From Myxococcales bacterium (GTDB lineage: Bacteria > Myxococcota_A > Polyangia > Polyangiales > Polyangiaceae), in the NCBI GenBank assembly GCA_947473045.1, contig CANJCO010000031.1, positions 1 to 56,976 of the forward strand: a DNA stretch of 56,976 bases, in the 5' to 3' direction. The notes beneath the pieces are model-generated. The model made no database searches and was not told where the DNA came from. It saw nothing but the letters and a program-made list of their open reading frames with translations. Numbering within the stretch: position 1 is the first letter of the stretch; each line of letters starts with the position of its first letter. Shown here piece after piece: positions 8,414 through 17,009 of this stretch. The position numbers were made by a program, and so were the translations under genes.

Positions 8414-9424
8414 ATGCCCACGAAGATCGCCATCAATGGTTTTGGTCGTATCGGTCGCTGCATTCTGCGCGCGCTGACCGAGCGCAACGTGACCGAGCTT
8501 GAGGTCGTTCTCATCAACGATCTGACCGACGCAAAGACGCTCGCGCACCTGTTCAACTACGACACGGTCCACGGCCGCGCGCAGGTTCGCGCCACCGCGG
8601 TCGAGGGCGGCTTCGACCTGGGCGGCAGGCACGTGAAGGTTTCGGCCGAAAAAGATCCGGCCAGCCTCGCGCTCGCCGACGTGCCGATCGTGCTCGAGTG
8701 CACAGGCCTCTTCACCGAGCGCGACAAGTGCATCGGGCACCTCAAGGCCGGCGCAAAGAAGGTCATGATCAGCGCCCCCGCGAAGAACCACGACAAGACG
8801 ATCGTGCTCGGCGTCAACGGCCACGAATACGATCCCGCGAGCCATCACATCATCTCGAACGGTTCGTGCACGACCAACTGCCTCGCGCCCGTAGCCAAGG
8901 TGCTGCACGACAGCTTTGGCCTCAAGCAGGCGCTGATGACCACCGTCCACTCGTACACCAACGATCAGGCCGTCCTCGACATCCCGCACCGCAAGGGCGA
9001 CCTGCGTCGCGCACGCGCCGCGGCCCAGAACATGATCCCTTCGTCGACGGGCGCAGCGAAGGCCCTTAGCGAGGTGATCCCCGAGCTTAAGGGTAAGGTA
9101 GACGGTCAGGCGATTCGCGTTCCAACCATGGACGTAAGCCTCGTCGATCTCACGTTCGAGACCGAGCGCGCCATGACCCGCGACGCCATCCACGCGGCGA
9201 TGAAGGCCGCGAGCCTCGGCGCGATGCAGGGCATTCTGGGCTACGCCGAAGAGCCGCTCGTTTCGTCCGATTACATCGGCGACCCGCGCTCGTCGATCTT
9301 CGACGCGACCATCACGCAGGTGATGGGCGACCGTTTCGCCAAGGTCTTCAGCTGGTACGACAACGAGTGGGGCTTTTCGAACCGAATGATCGACCTCGCG
9401 CTCGTCGTCGCGTCCAAGCTCTGA
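8414..9424 (+). CDS. gap: glyceraldehyde-3-phosphate dehydrogenase, type I
   Basis: The 336-residue enzyme oxidises and phosphorylates glyceraldehyde-3-phosphate to 1,3-bisphosphoglycerate using NAD. The Rossmann motif INGFGRIGR is at residues 7-15, and the nucleotide-specificity region is LINDLTD near 33-39. The catalytic Cys152 lies in [12 protein letters not shown], and His179 in the block TTVHS activates it. SYTNDQ and [17 protein letters not shown] are standard family blocks. The length is typical. A GGAG ribosome-binding site is seven bases before the ATG. It leads an operon with pgk, tpiA and secG; pgk begins 17 bases after its stop. Confidence 0.98.
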   Translation: MPTKIAINGFGRIGRCILRALTERNVTELEVVLINDLTDAKTLAHLFNYDTVHGRAQVRATAVEGGFDLGGRHVKVSAEKDPASLALADVPIVLECTGLFTERDKCIGHLKAGAKKVMISAPAKNHDKTIVLGVNGHEYDPASHHIISNGSCTTNCLAPVAKVLHDSFGLKQALMTTVHSYTNDQAVLDIPHRKGDLRRARAAAQNMIPSSTGAAKALSEVIPELKGKVDGQAIRVPTMDVSLVDLTFETERAMTRDAIHAAMKAASLGAMQGILGYAEEPLVSSDYIGDPRSSIFDATITQVMGDRFAKVFSWYDNEWGFSNRMIDLALVVASKL

Positions 9425-9441
9425 GCAACGAAAGAATCAAC

Positions 9442-10647
9442 ATGGCCGGCTATCTCGAAGGCATTCGCTCGATCAAAGATCTGCCCATCGACAACCAGCG
9501 TCTGTTTTTGAGGGTCGATTTCAACGTCCCGCTCGAAGACGGCAAGGTCGCCGACGACACGCGCATTCGCGAAGCGCTCCCGACCATTCGTCACGCGATG
9601 GAGCGCGGCGCGAAGGTGATCCTCGCGAGTCATCTGGGGCGTCCGAAAGGCCCCGACGCCGCGCTGTCGATGGAGATCGTCGGCGCCCGGCTCGCCGAGC
9701 TGCTCGATGCCGAGGTTCACGTTCCCGAAGATTGCATCGGCGATGCTGCGAAGAAGGTGGTCCTCGATCTGCGCGCCGGGCAGGTATGCCTGCTCGAAAA
9801 CCTTCGCTTCCACGCCGAAGAAGAGCAAAACGACGAAGGCTTCGCGAAAGAACTCGCGCGGCTCGCCGACGTCTACGTCGACGACGCGTTCGGCGCGGTC
9901 CATCGTGCGCACGCCAGCGTGCACGCGATCGCTCGGCTATTTCGCGATCGCGGCTGCGGATTTTTGCTCGAGCGCGAGATCGAGGCGCTGGGCAAGCTCG
10001 TGCTCGGGGCCGAGAAACCCTACGTCGCCGTGCTCGGGGGCGCGAAGGTCTCCGACAAGATCGCGGTCGTCGAGGCGTTGCTCACGCAGGTTGACGCGCT
10101 GCTGATCGGCGGCGCGATGGCCAACACGTTCCTGGCGGCCATCGGCAAAGACGTGAAGGCTTCGCGCGTCGAGGCCGACAAACTCGCCCTCGCGCGCAGC
10201 ATCGTCGACAAGGCTCACAGCCGGCGCGTCGAGCTGCTGCTGCCGACCGACGCCGTGGTCGCCGCTGGCGTCGGGGCCTCCTCCGGCGCAGTCGTCGACG
10301 TCACGGCTGTGCCGGACGGCATGATGATTCTCGATATCGGCCCCCGCAGCGTCGAGACGTTCAGCAAGCGTTTCGTCGGCGCGAAGACCGTATTTTGGAA
10401 CGGTCCGATGGGGCTCTTCGAGCGCCCGGCGTTCGCGAACGGCACCTTCGGACTGGCCAAAGCGATGGCCGAAAGCGGAGCGTTCACCGTCGTTGGCGGC
10501 GGCGACAGCGCGGCTGCTGTTCACGCGGCCGGCGGCGACATCGCCAAGCAAATGAGCCACATCTCCACTGGCGGCGGAGCTTCGCTCGAGCTCATCGAAG
10601 GCAAGCGCCTCCCGGGCATCGAAGTGCTCCGAAGCGCGGCGGAATAA
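9442..10647 (+). CDS. pgk: phosphoglycerate kinase
   Basis: This 401-residue enzyme transfers phosphate from 1,3-bisphosphoglycerate to ADP. The N-terminal signature [22 protein letters not shown], the substrate-binding block SHLGRPKG, the [10 protein letters not shown] segment and the C-terminal nucleotide-binding GGGDSAAA block are all present. Length and two-domain layout are normal. The ATG at 9442 was chosen because the frame's earlier ATG lies inside gap. Only one base separates its stop from the tpiA start, so the two are translationally coupled. Confidence 0.98.
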   Translation: MAGYLEGIRSIKDLPIDNQRLFLRVDFNVPLEDGKVADDTRIREALPTIRHAMERGAKVILASHLGRPKGPDAALSMEIVGARLAELLDAEVHVPEDCIGDAAKKVVLDLRAGQVCLLENLRFHAEEEQNDEGFAKELARLADVYVDDAFGAVHRAHASVHAIARLFRDRGCGFLLEREIEALGKLVLGAEKPYVAVLGGAKVSDKIAVVEALLTQVDALLIGGAMANTFLAAIGKDVKASRVEADKLALARSIVDKAHSRRVELLLPTDAVVAAGVGASSGAVVDVTAVPDGMMILDIGPRSVETFSKRFVGAKTVFWNGPMGLFERPAFANGTFGLAKAMAESGAFTVVGGGDSAAAVHAAGGDIAKQMSHISTGGGASLELIEGKRLPGIEVLRSAAE

Positions 10648-10648
10648 C

Positions 10649-11422
10649 ATGAACCCGAGTCGCAAGCCGCTCATCGCGGGCAACTGGAAGATGAACCTTG
10701 GCGGCCTCGCCGGGCTCGAGCTGGCGATGCGCGTGAAGTCGCTCGCGCCGCAGGTTCCGGGCGTCGATTTACTCGTCGCTCCGCCGTTCACCGCCATTGC
10801 CGCCGTAGCCCACGAGCTCGACGGCACGGGCGTGTTCGTGGCCGCACAGAACCTGCACCAGCAGCCGAGCGGTGCGTTTACCGGCGAGATCAGCGCGCCC
10901 ATGCTCGTCGAAAGCGGCGCCACTTGGGTCATCGTCGGCCACAGCGAGAGACGTCAATTCTTCGGTGAGACCGACGCCGGCGTGGACGCAAAGATTCGCG
11001 CGGCGACGGCCGCCTCGCTCACGCCCATCGTGTGCGTGGGCGAATCGCTCGCCGAGCGGGAAGCCGGGCGCACGCTCGAAGTCGTCGGCGCGCAGCTGGC
11101 AGCGGTCCTCGACGCCATTGAAGGGGCCGACGGAGCGGCGGTCGCCTACGAGCCGGTCTGGGCGATCGGAACCGGAAAGAACGCCTCGCCAGGGGACGCC
11201 GAGGCTGTCCATTGTGCCATTCGCGGCTGGCTCGCCGCGCGCTCCGAGGCGCTCGCGCGCACGACGCGGGTGCTTTACGGTGGGTCGCTGAAGCCCGACA
11301 ACGCCGCTGCGCTGCTCGCGCAATCCAACATTGACGGCGGCCTCATCGGTGGAGCCAGCTTGGACATCGCCTCTTTCGGTGCTATCGCAAGCGCCGCCTT
11401 CGCGCACGCGCGCAATAATTGA
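10649..11422 (+). CDS. tpiA: triosephosphate isomerase
   Basis: The 257-residue enzyme interconverts dihydroxyacetone phosphate and glyceraldehyde-3-phosphate. The catalytic residues are visible: Lys14 in AGNWKMN, His98 in VIVGHSERR and Glu168 in AYEPVWAIGTGK. The C-terminal phosphate-binding block LYGGSLKPDNA is complete. It follows pgk directly, and secG starts seven bases after its stop, the common gap-pgk-tpiA-secG arrangement. Confidence 0.98.
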   Translation: MNPSRKPLIAGNWKMNLGGLAGLELAMRVKSLAPQVPGVDLLVAPPFTAIAAVAHELDGTGVFVAAQNLHQQPSGAFTGEISAPMLVESGATWVIVGHSERRQFFGETDAGVDAKIRAATAASLTPIVCVGESLAEREAGRTLEVVGAQLAAVLDAIEGADGAAVAYEPVWAIGTGKNASPGDAEAVHCAIRGWLAARSEALARTTRVLYGGSLKPDNAAALLAQSNIDGGLIGGASLDIASFGAIASAAFAHARNN

Positions 11423-11429
11423 GTGTAAA

Positions 11430-11804
11430 ATGCACGCAGTCCTCGAGTTCCTCGACGTCCCCCTCCGAATCCTGCACGTCATGGCGTGCACCTTCCTCGT
11501 GTTTGTCGTGCTGCTTCAGCAAGGCAAGGGCGGCGGCATGGGCGCCGCGTTCGGTGGCGCCGCAACCACGCAGGTTTTCGGCGGGCGGGGCGCGGGCAAC
11601 ATTCTCACGCGCGCGACGGCCGTTTGCGCGACGATCTTCATGCTCACGAGCGTGACGCTCGCCGCGGGTTCGTCTTCGCAGGACCGCGCGCTCGAGCAGC
11701 GCATCGCCCTCGAGAAGCAGAAGAAGGCAGAGCGCGGAACCGCCCGCCCCAAGGCTTCCGGCGCGCCCGCCGACAGTGCCTCTCCCGCGCCCGCGAAGCC
11801 CTGA
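11430..11804 (+). CDS. secG: preprotein translocase subunit SecG
   Basis: The 124-residue protein has the two SecG membrane helices, ILHVMACTFLVFVVLLQQGKGGG and a second near ILTRATAVCATIFMLTSVTLAA. Between them is the conserved GGGMGAAFGGAATTQVFGGRGAGN loop region with the family's Gly-rich character. A charged and Pro/Ala-rich cytoplasmic tail of about 45 residues follows, longer than in E. coli. SecG assists protein export through SecYEG in the inner membrane. The start at 11430 was chosen because earlier codons in this frame lie inside tpiA. Confidence 0.95.
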   Translation: MHAVLEFLDVPLRILHVMACTFLVFVVLLQQGKGGGMGAAFGGAATTQVFGGRGAGNILTRATAVCATIFMLTSVTLAAGSSSQDRALEQRIALEKQKKAERGTARPKASGAPADSASPAPAKP

Positions 11805-11869
11805 GCCCGACGCCTCGCGCGCGCGACGCGCTCGCTGCCACGCTCATCGTCGCGGGCAAGCTTGCGCTC

Positions 11870-13075
11870 ATGGCGTTGGCCGCGCGCGCTGGCTTTTCTC
11901 ACGTCTCTGACGACGATTACGCACGCACGGTCATCGCGCAGCAGTTCGCGCACGCGCCGCGGGTCGACCCGAGCGGCACGAGCTGGTTGCCGCTGCCGTT
12001 CTGGCTGTCGGGCGCGTCGATGATGGTGCTGGGGCGCTCGCTCGCCGCGGCGCGTGCCTGCGCCTGGGCGTTCGGCGCGCTCGGATCGCTCGCTCCGTTC
12101 TTTGCGCTTCGATACTTGCAGATTGCAACTAAATGGGCTGCGATCGCGGCGTTGCTCAGCGCCGCGGCACCGTGGAGCGTTTGGCTCGCGTCGGCGACCG
12201 TCCCGGATGGATGGGCGGCGGCTCTCACCGCGGCTGCGCTGCTTCTCACGGCGTCCCAGGCGCCGCGCGGGCTCGCGGCCGCGGCCGCGCTCGTGCTCGC
12301 GGGGGCGCTGTGCCGCTACGAAGTTTGGCCTGCGTGCGCGTTCGTGTCGCTCGTGGCGCTTGTCCGCGCGTGGTCGTCGCGCACCGATCGGGCCGTGCTC
12401 GTCGCGAGCGCGCTCATCGCCGCGATCGGGCCCGCGTCGTGGATGCTCTGGAACGCGCACGCGCACGGTGATCCGCTGCACTTCTTCGCGCGGGTGTCGG
12501 CCTTTCGGCAAGCCAGCGGGGATGCGCCGCGCACCGTCTGGGCGCGGGTCGCGCAGTATCCGGCAGCGCTCGTGACGGCCTTTCCCGAGGCCGCGCTGGG
12601 TGCTGCTCTCTGCCTTGTCTCGTCGGACCGCAAGCGCTTTGCGCTTCCGCTCGCAGGGGCGCTTGCGATTGTCTGCTTTCTCGTGTGGGGCGACCTGAAA
12701 GATGGCGCGCCGACGCATCATCCGGAGCGCGCGCTCGGCGCTGTCGCGATCGTGGCGACGTGCGCGGGAGTCGTCGTTGCTTCGCGCGCGGGCGGCGCGC
12801 TGAACTGGCTGGTTACGGGGCCGGCGGTGGCGGCGTTGGTCGCGCTTGCCGTCTTGCGTTTTCGCGATCCGCCCGGCGCCGGCGCCGCAGAGGATCGCGC
12901 TCCGCAAATCGCAGTCGGGCTTTCGTTGCGTTCTGCGGGCTCGCTCACGGTGACGCCCTGCAACTACGAGCATTTCGCGCTCATCGCTGCGCTCTCGGCG
13001 CCGGAGCGCGTGTCGATCGCGCCGCCCTCGCGCCCGCGCGTCGGGGCTACGTGCCCGAGGGTCGAGCGGCGGTAG
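11870..13075 (+). CDS. membrane glycosyltransferase-like protein (GT39/ArnT-type fold)
   Basis: This polytopic membrane protein resembles the GT-C superfamily. The block SHVSDDDYARTVIAQQF, with its acidic cluster in the first external loop, and TSWLPLPFWLSG are typical of enzymes that move sugars from polyprenyl-phosphate donors. About eight hydrophobic helices follow. The first ATG is at 11870, but beginning there removes the helix encoded just before it (LAATLIVAGKLALMALAA). The frame is open further upstream with no ATG, GTG or TTG near the secG stop; a CTG at 11801 overlaps that stop (CTGA). The true start is uncertain. The 3' end overlaps the convergent ABC gene by 29 bases. Acceptor and donor are unknown. 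Confidence 0.7.
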   Translation: MALAARAGFSHVSDDDYARTVIAQQFAHAPRVDPSGTSWLPLPFWLSGASMMVLGRSLAAARACAWAFGALGSLAPFFALRYLQIATKWAAIAALLSAAAPWSVWLASATVPDGWAAALTAAALLLTASQAPRGLAAAAALVLAGALCRYEVWPACAFVSLVALVRAWSSRTDRAVLVASALIAAIGPASWMLWNAHAHGDPLHFFARVSAFRQASGDAPRTVWARVAQYPAALVTAFPEAALGAALCLVSSDRKRFALPLAGALAIVCFLVWGDLKDGAPTHHPERALGAVAIVATCAGVVVASRAGGALNWLVTGPAVAALVALAVLRFRDPPGAGAAEDRAPQIAVGLSLRSAGSLTVTPCNYEHFALIAALSAPERVSIAPPSRPRVGATCPRVERR

Positions 13076-14609
13076 GCGTGCTGGAGGCCACGCGGCCGCC
13101 GGCGAGCTCGACGTGGTGGCCTTCGATCGCGAGCACTTCGGGATCGTGAGCGGCGATCGCGACGGCCGCGTGCGCCGACAGCTCCGCCACCACGCGCGCG
13201 ATCATCGACAGGCCCTTGCGATCGAGGTTTTGGTCGGGCTCGTCGAAGAGGTAAACGTCGGCGTCCCGCACGAGCATTCGCGCGATCGCCACCCGCTGGC
13301 GTTCGCCTGATGAAAGGTCGTCGGCGCACACCCCGAGGGGATCGTGCGCGCGCTTCGCGGTGAGCGTGCCCAGCAGCTCGACGCGCGAAATCGCCTTGAA
13401 AATGGCTGCATCCGTGGCCTCGGGTTCGAGGAAGCGAATGGCCTCGCGGACGGTTGCCTGCGGGGCAAGACAGGGGCGCTGGGGCAAGTAGGCCACGCGT
13501 GCGCGCCACAGCGAGAGGTCGATCGTGGCCATGTTGACGTCGCCGAGCAGGATGTCGCCGGCGTGAGGCACCACGAGACCAACCGCGAGCCGGAGCAACG
13601 TACTCTTGCCCGAGCCGTTCGCGCCCGAAAGCACGAGCACCCGCGCGCAGTCCCACGTGAGCGTTACTTCGTCGACGGCGGGCGGGGCGTCTCCATACTG
13701 GCAGCTGACGTTGCGATAGGTGACGCGTGAAAGCTTCGGCGGGGGCGCGTCGCCAGCGGAGCGCAGTGGGGCGGGCAGAAGCAGCGTCGCGATGCGCGCG
13801 CGCGCCGCTCTGCTCCGGATGAGCGCTATCGATCCGAGCGCGAGCCCGGCAAACGGCGGCAGCGCGCTGGCGACGAGCAGCGAAGATGCGAGCGAAGCGT
13901 GCGGATCGACGAGCACGCTCGCCCCGAGCGCCGCGATCGTGGCGAGGCCCATCGGAGCGCGACCCGCGAGCGCCAGTGCGAGGCTCGACCTGCGCGACGT
14001 GCGACGGCGCTCCTGCACTGCGGAAGCGATGCGCCCCAGGGCGGCGCCTTCGCGTGCGGCGCTCACGAGCTCGACCCGCCCGAGCAGCGCCTCGCTCGCA
14101 CTGCGCAGCAGGGTTTCGTACCCGCGCCACGCGGCTTCGGCCTCGCGAGCGGCGAGACGCTGCGCGAAAATGGCGATCGTCAGCGCGACGGCGAGGCTGA
14201 GAACAAGGCTGAAGCTGAGCGCGTGGCTCCAGCTTGCGGCGGCCCACGCGATGGCCAGCGCCGCTGCGGCGCCCTCGCCGATGAGGCTCGGAAACACGTC
14301 GGCGCGCGCGCGCGCTTCGGCGTCAACGCCCTCCATGAGTGCGCGCTGCAGCTCGACCTCGTCGCCGCGGAGCACGTCTCCGCGAAGCACGCCCGCGGTC
14401 GCTTCCGAAAACAGGCTCCCTTCGAGCTGCGCGCGGTGGGCGTGCGTCACCGCCCCGCGCGCGACGAAGCTGAGCGCGAGCACTGCGGAAATGCAGACGC
14501 CGCCTACGATGCTCCGGTCGCCCGACCAGACCGTGGCCAACGCGAACAGCCCTGCGCGTTCGACGACGAGCAGGGCTGAACTGGCGCCGAACAGGGCGCG
14601 TTGGCTCAT
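13047..14609 (-). CDS. ABC transporter, fused permease and ATPase (lasso exporter D)
   Basis: The 520-residue protein fuses an N-terminal membrane domain with about five or six helices (to about 280) to an ATP-binding domain. The ATPase has Walker A in SGANGSGKST, a Q-loop in YLPQRP, the signature LSSGERQRVA, Walker B in VYLFDEPDQNLD and an H-loop His in IAAHD. Half-size exporters of this kind pump ribosomal peptides from the cell and give immunity, which fits its place at the end of the lasso operon. There is no N-terminal peptidase domain, as expected when B2 removes the leader. Its 3' end overlaps the convergent glycosyltransferase gene by 29 bases. Confidence 0.92.
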   Translation of the reverse strand: MSQRALFGASSALLVVERAGLFALATVWSGDRSIVGGVCISAVLALSFVARGAVTHAHRAQLEGSLFSEATAGVLRGDVLRGDEVELQRALMEGVDAEARARADVFPSLIGEGAAAALAIAWAAASWSHALSFSLVLSLAVALTIAIFAQRLAAREAEAAWRGYETLLRSASEALLGRVELVSAAREGAALGRIASAVQERRRTSRRSSLALALAGRAPMGLATIAALGASVLVDPHASLASSLLVASALPPFAGLALGSIALIRSRAARARIATLLLPAPLRSAGDAPPPKLSRVTYRNVSCQYGDAPPAVDEVTLTWDCARVLVLSGANGSGKSTLLRLAVGLVVPHAGDILLGDVNMATIDLSLWRARVAYLPQRPCLAPQATVREAIRFLEPEATDAAIFKAISRVELLGTLTAKRAHDPLGVCADDLSSGERQRVAIARMLVRDADVYLFDEPDQNLDRKGLSMIARVVAELSAHAAVAIAAHDPEVLAIEGHHVELAGGRVASSTPTAARPSGT

Positions 14610-14628
14610 GACGGCTGCGCGCGTCGAA

Positions 14629-15552
14629 TCAGCCGCCGTCCTTGGTGAAATATGCGCAGGTCTCGGGGTCGACGAGCGTCAGGGTCTGCACGCACTTCGA
14701 AGTGACGAAGCTGCACAGGCTGCTCGCGCATTCCCAGTCGAGCGTGCAGGGGGAGCCGATGGGTAGTTGCGCGAGGCACTTGAACGTCTTGCCCGCGTCC
14801 CCATATTTGTAGATGTCGCAGCGCTCGTTGCCGATGTAGCCGCGGTAGGCGCACATATCGTTGTTGTCGGGCCCGCAAGCTGCGCCCGGGGCCGCCAGCG
14901 CGATGCACGAACCCTCCCCGCCATCGGTGTTGAGCTGGCAGTACGCGCCCTTGACGCACTCGACCGAATCGATGCAACCGGTCTGCCCGATCCCAACCGT
15001 GCCGCTCAACGCGGCGTAGCAGTTTTGCATGACGTTGCGATACTCGGCGCTGCCGTAGACGGGGCAGGTGAGCGCTCCAAGCCCCGCGACGCACGAGGCG
15101 GCTGCGACGGCATCGAACTTCACTTTGCCGCGCGTCATCGTGGGAAGCTTGCCCCCGTCGGGACCGATCAGAGCCGCGAAGTTGCTGTCGAATCCGCCGC
15201 CGGTCAGCTGAATGTCCTCGCAGAGGGCTTCCTTCCAGGCAGACGCATCCGGGCCGTTGCAGCAGTGCGCTGCGTGCATGCAAAGCGCCGCCGATTGCGC
15301 GGCCGGGAAGTCGAAGAGGCTGCCCGCGTCGACGGCTGCCTCAGGTGCGCTGTCGCCGACCGAGGTGTCGGTCGCGCCGTCGACAGGCTGAGCCGCGTCG
15401 ACGCGGGTGACGTCGGCGCGTCCGTCGGTCGTGGCATCGGGCAGGGGAACCGCAGTGTCATCGCCGCAGCCGATCAGGAGCGCGCCGACCATCAGACTGC
15501 CTGCTGCGATTCCGCCCACGACTGCACTCACCCGCGACAAACTCTTGCTCAT
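14629..15552 (-). CDS. Cys-rich lipoprotein inside the lasso operon
   Basis: The 307-residue product has a lipoprotein signal peptide ending in ALLIGCGDD (lipid-carrying Cys29), then an Asp/Thr/Ala-rich linker, then a domain with many cysteines (ALCMHAAHCCNGPD, GQTGCIDSVECVKGAYC, SPCTLDWECASSLC). The spacing of the C-terminal Cys pairs recalls the Dickkopf-like or EGF-like repeats common in large myxobacterial genomes. It is anchored to a membrane, probably the outer one. An AGGAG ribosome-binding site lies before the ATG, and TAAAAT about 30 bases upstream could be a separate -10 element. No lasso-related family is recognised; it may be an immunity or surface-binding factor, or unrelated. 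Confidence 0.8.
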   Translation of the reverse strand: MSKSLSRVSAVVGGIAAGSLMVGALLIGCGDDTAVPLPDATTDGRADVTRVDAAQPVDGATDTSVGDSAPEAAVDAGSLFDFPAAQSAALCMHAAHCCNGPDASAWKEALCEDIQLTGGGFDSNFAALIGPDGGKLPTMTRGKVKFDAVAAASCVAGLGALTCPVYGSAEYRNVMQNCYAALSGTVGIGQTGCIDSVECVKGAYCQLNTDGGEGSCIALAAPGAACGPDNNDMCAYRGYIGNERCDIYKYGDAGKTFKCLAQLPIGSPCTLDWECASSLCSFVTSKCVQTLTLVDPETCAYFTKDGG

Positions 15553-15597
15553 GGTCGAACGCTCCTTACAGAAGGCTTTATTTTAGCATTCCGGCGC

Positions 15598-15948
15598 TCA
15601 GAGGCCAAGGTCGAGGCCGAGACGCGCAAGTTCGGCGTAGTCGGCGGGGTCGGTGAGCACCGCGCCCTTTCGCTCGACCCAGGCGTGCGCGATTTCTCCG
15701 CTGCTCGCTGAAGGATTGGCTCCGATGACGACCTCGGCGCCGCGCGCGCGCGCAGCCACGGTGATCGCGCGCGTGAGGCACGTGCCGCCGCCGATGTGCC
15801 GGAGTCGCGCGGCGTCGCGCCTGGCTTCGGCGTCGCCGAGCGCGGGAAGCATGCGCCCCAAGGCGCGAACCAGGCTCGCCGCGCGAGGCGGGGGGAGCCG
15901 ACGCAGCGCCACGCGGGCGACCATGTGGAGCGCGAGCGAGGCCAGCAA
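15598..15948 (-). CDS. lasso-peptide leader peptidase B2 (transglutaminase-like)
   Basis: The 116-residue protein matches the lasso B2 family, a cysteine protease with a transglutaminase-like fold that cuts the leader from the precursor. The triad is visible: Cys57 in GGGTCLTRA, His88 in EIAHAWVE and Asp100 in LTDPADY. A short N-terminal helical region is typical. The frame's start is a TTG at 15948, seven codons from the previous gene's stop region; an ATG at 15924 is the next choice. It lies six bases downstream of the B1 gene. Confidence 0.9.
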   Translation of the reverse strand: MLASLALHMVARVALRRLPPPRAASLVRALGRMLPALGDAEARRDAARLRHIGGGTCLTRAITVAARARGAEVVIGANPSASSGEIAHAWVERKGAVLTDPADYAELARLGLDLGL

Positions 15949-15954
15949 AGCGAC

Positions 15955-16248
15955 TTATGCCGGAAGCTGCACGAGACCGCGTGCGAGCCACTCGTCGCAC
16001 AGGGCCGACAGGTCCGCGATCAGGGTGGCGAGCGCCACGTCATAGTGCGGCTCTATATCGATCGCGACTTCGGCAGCCGTTTTACCTGCGCTCATGCCAT
16101 TCCACAGCCGCGTGCCGACGTCGTCGAGCGCGTAGTACTGCCCCTGCTCGAGGTCGACGATCACCATCTCGCCCTCGAACTCGCGTGCGTGAACGTGAGC
16201 CGGGATGAAGACGCGGGTATCGGGATTCACGCGCTGCGTATCGTTCAT
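15955..16248 (-). CDS. PqqD-like RRE protein (lasso B1)
   Basis: The 97-residue protein has the PqqD/RiPP-recognition-element fold: three beta strands with EMVIVDLEQGQYYALDDVGTRLWNGM, then three helices ending in LSALCDEWLARGLVQL. In lasso pathways this unit grips the precursor leader and hands it to the B2 peptidase and the cyclase. The ATG at 16248 overlaps the kinase stop (ATGA) and has a GAGG ribosome-binding site, so it is preferred over the ATG four codons upstream. Confidence 0.92.
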   Translation of the reverse strand: MNDTQRVNPDTRVFIPAHVHAREFEGEMVIVDLEQGQYYALDDVGTRLWNGMSAGKTAAEVAIDIEPHYDVALATLIADLSALCDEWLARGLVQLPA

Positions 16249-17009
16249 GAGGCCTCGCATGCGAAGACTAGCATTTCAGCCACGGACGCAAGCGACGCGT
16301 CGAGCGGGCGCTGCAGCTGCCAAACGGCGACGCGCTCGCAGACTTCGGAAATGCGGTCGAGATCGTTGCGCCGGGCGTCGGGCCACAGATGAAACGTCGA
16401 TCGCACGAGCGCAGTGAGGGCCTCGCGCCCGCGCAGCCTTTGTACGGTGACGCTGCTGGCCTCGACGCGAGGCGACAGCAGGACCACGGCCGCGAGCCGT
16501 GAGCTTTCTCCGGCGCATCCCGTGCCCAGGGTGGCGGGCGCGCGGGTCTCGTCAAAGCCCATGAGGGCGAGCGCTCCGTCCCGCAGCGAGTGCACCGCCT
16601 CTGTCGGTCGTACGACAAAGTGGTCGCCTTCCTGATCGATCGCGGCCACGTCGTCGGCGAGCAGCGAGAAGCCTTCGCGCGCGCAGAGCGTGGCCGTCGC
16701 CGTCGACTTGCCGCTGCCGCTCGCTCCGAGCAGCACCACCGCCTTGCCGGCGCGCTCCGCGGCGCCTGCATGAAGCGCCAACTTGCCGGCGATTTGTTGC
16801 TGAAATGCCCGAGCAACGCCCCGTTCGAGCTTGGCCGCGATGCGGGGATCGGCCCGCGGATCCGGCTCGAAATGGCCGGCGGAGGCGCTTCCGCGAAACG
16901 TCCCGATGCCCTCCCACTCGGCGACGAACTCTCCCGAGCTCGTGGTGCCCACGCGGTGCGCAGGAGCCGCTGCACCGCCCGATTCGACGTGCCACCGCAC
17001 GTCGCTCAC
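16245..17009 (-). CDS. HprK-like serine kinase of the lasso cluster
   Basis: This 254-residue protein resembles the C-terminal catalytic domain of HPr kinase. It has the conserved His80 in ALHAGAA, a Walker A loop GASGSGKST (95-103) and Asp119-Asp120 in LLADDVAAI. The GTG at 17009 overlaps the cyclase stop (GTGA) and is preceded by a strong AGGAGG. Related kinases in lasso clusters are known to phosphorylate the C-terminal Ser of the peptide; here the predicted core ends in Met, so the target may be an internal Ser or Thr, or another molecule. The location in a tight operon with B1 and B2 supports a tailoring or regulatory role. Confidence 0.88.
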   Translation of the reverse strand: MSDVRWHVESGGAAAPAHRVGTTSSGEFVAEWEGIGTFRGSASAGHFEPDPRADPRIAAKLERGVARAFQQQIAGKLALHAGAAERAGKAVVLLGASGSGKSTATATLCAREGFSLLADDVAAIDQEGDHFVVRPTEAVHSLRDGALALMGFDETRAPATLGTGCAGESSRLAAVVLLSPRVEASSVTVQRLRGREALTALVRSTFHLWPDARRNDLDRISEVCERVAVWQLQRPLDASLASVAEMLVFACEAS

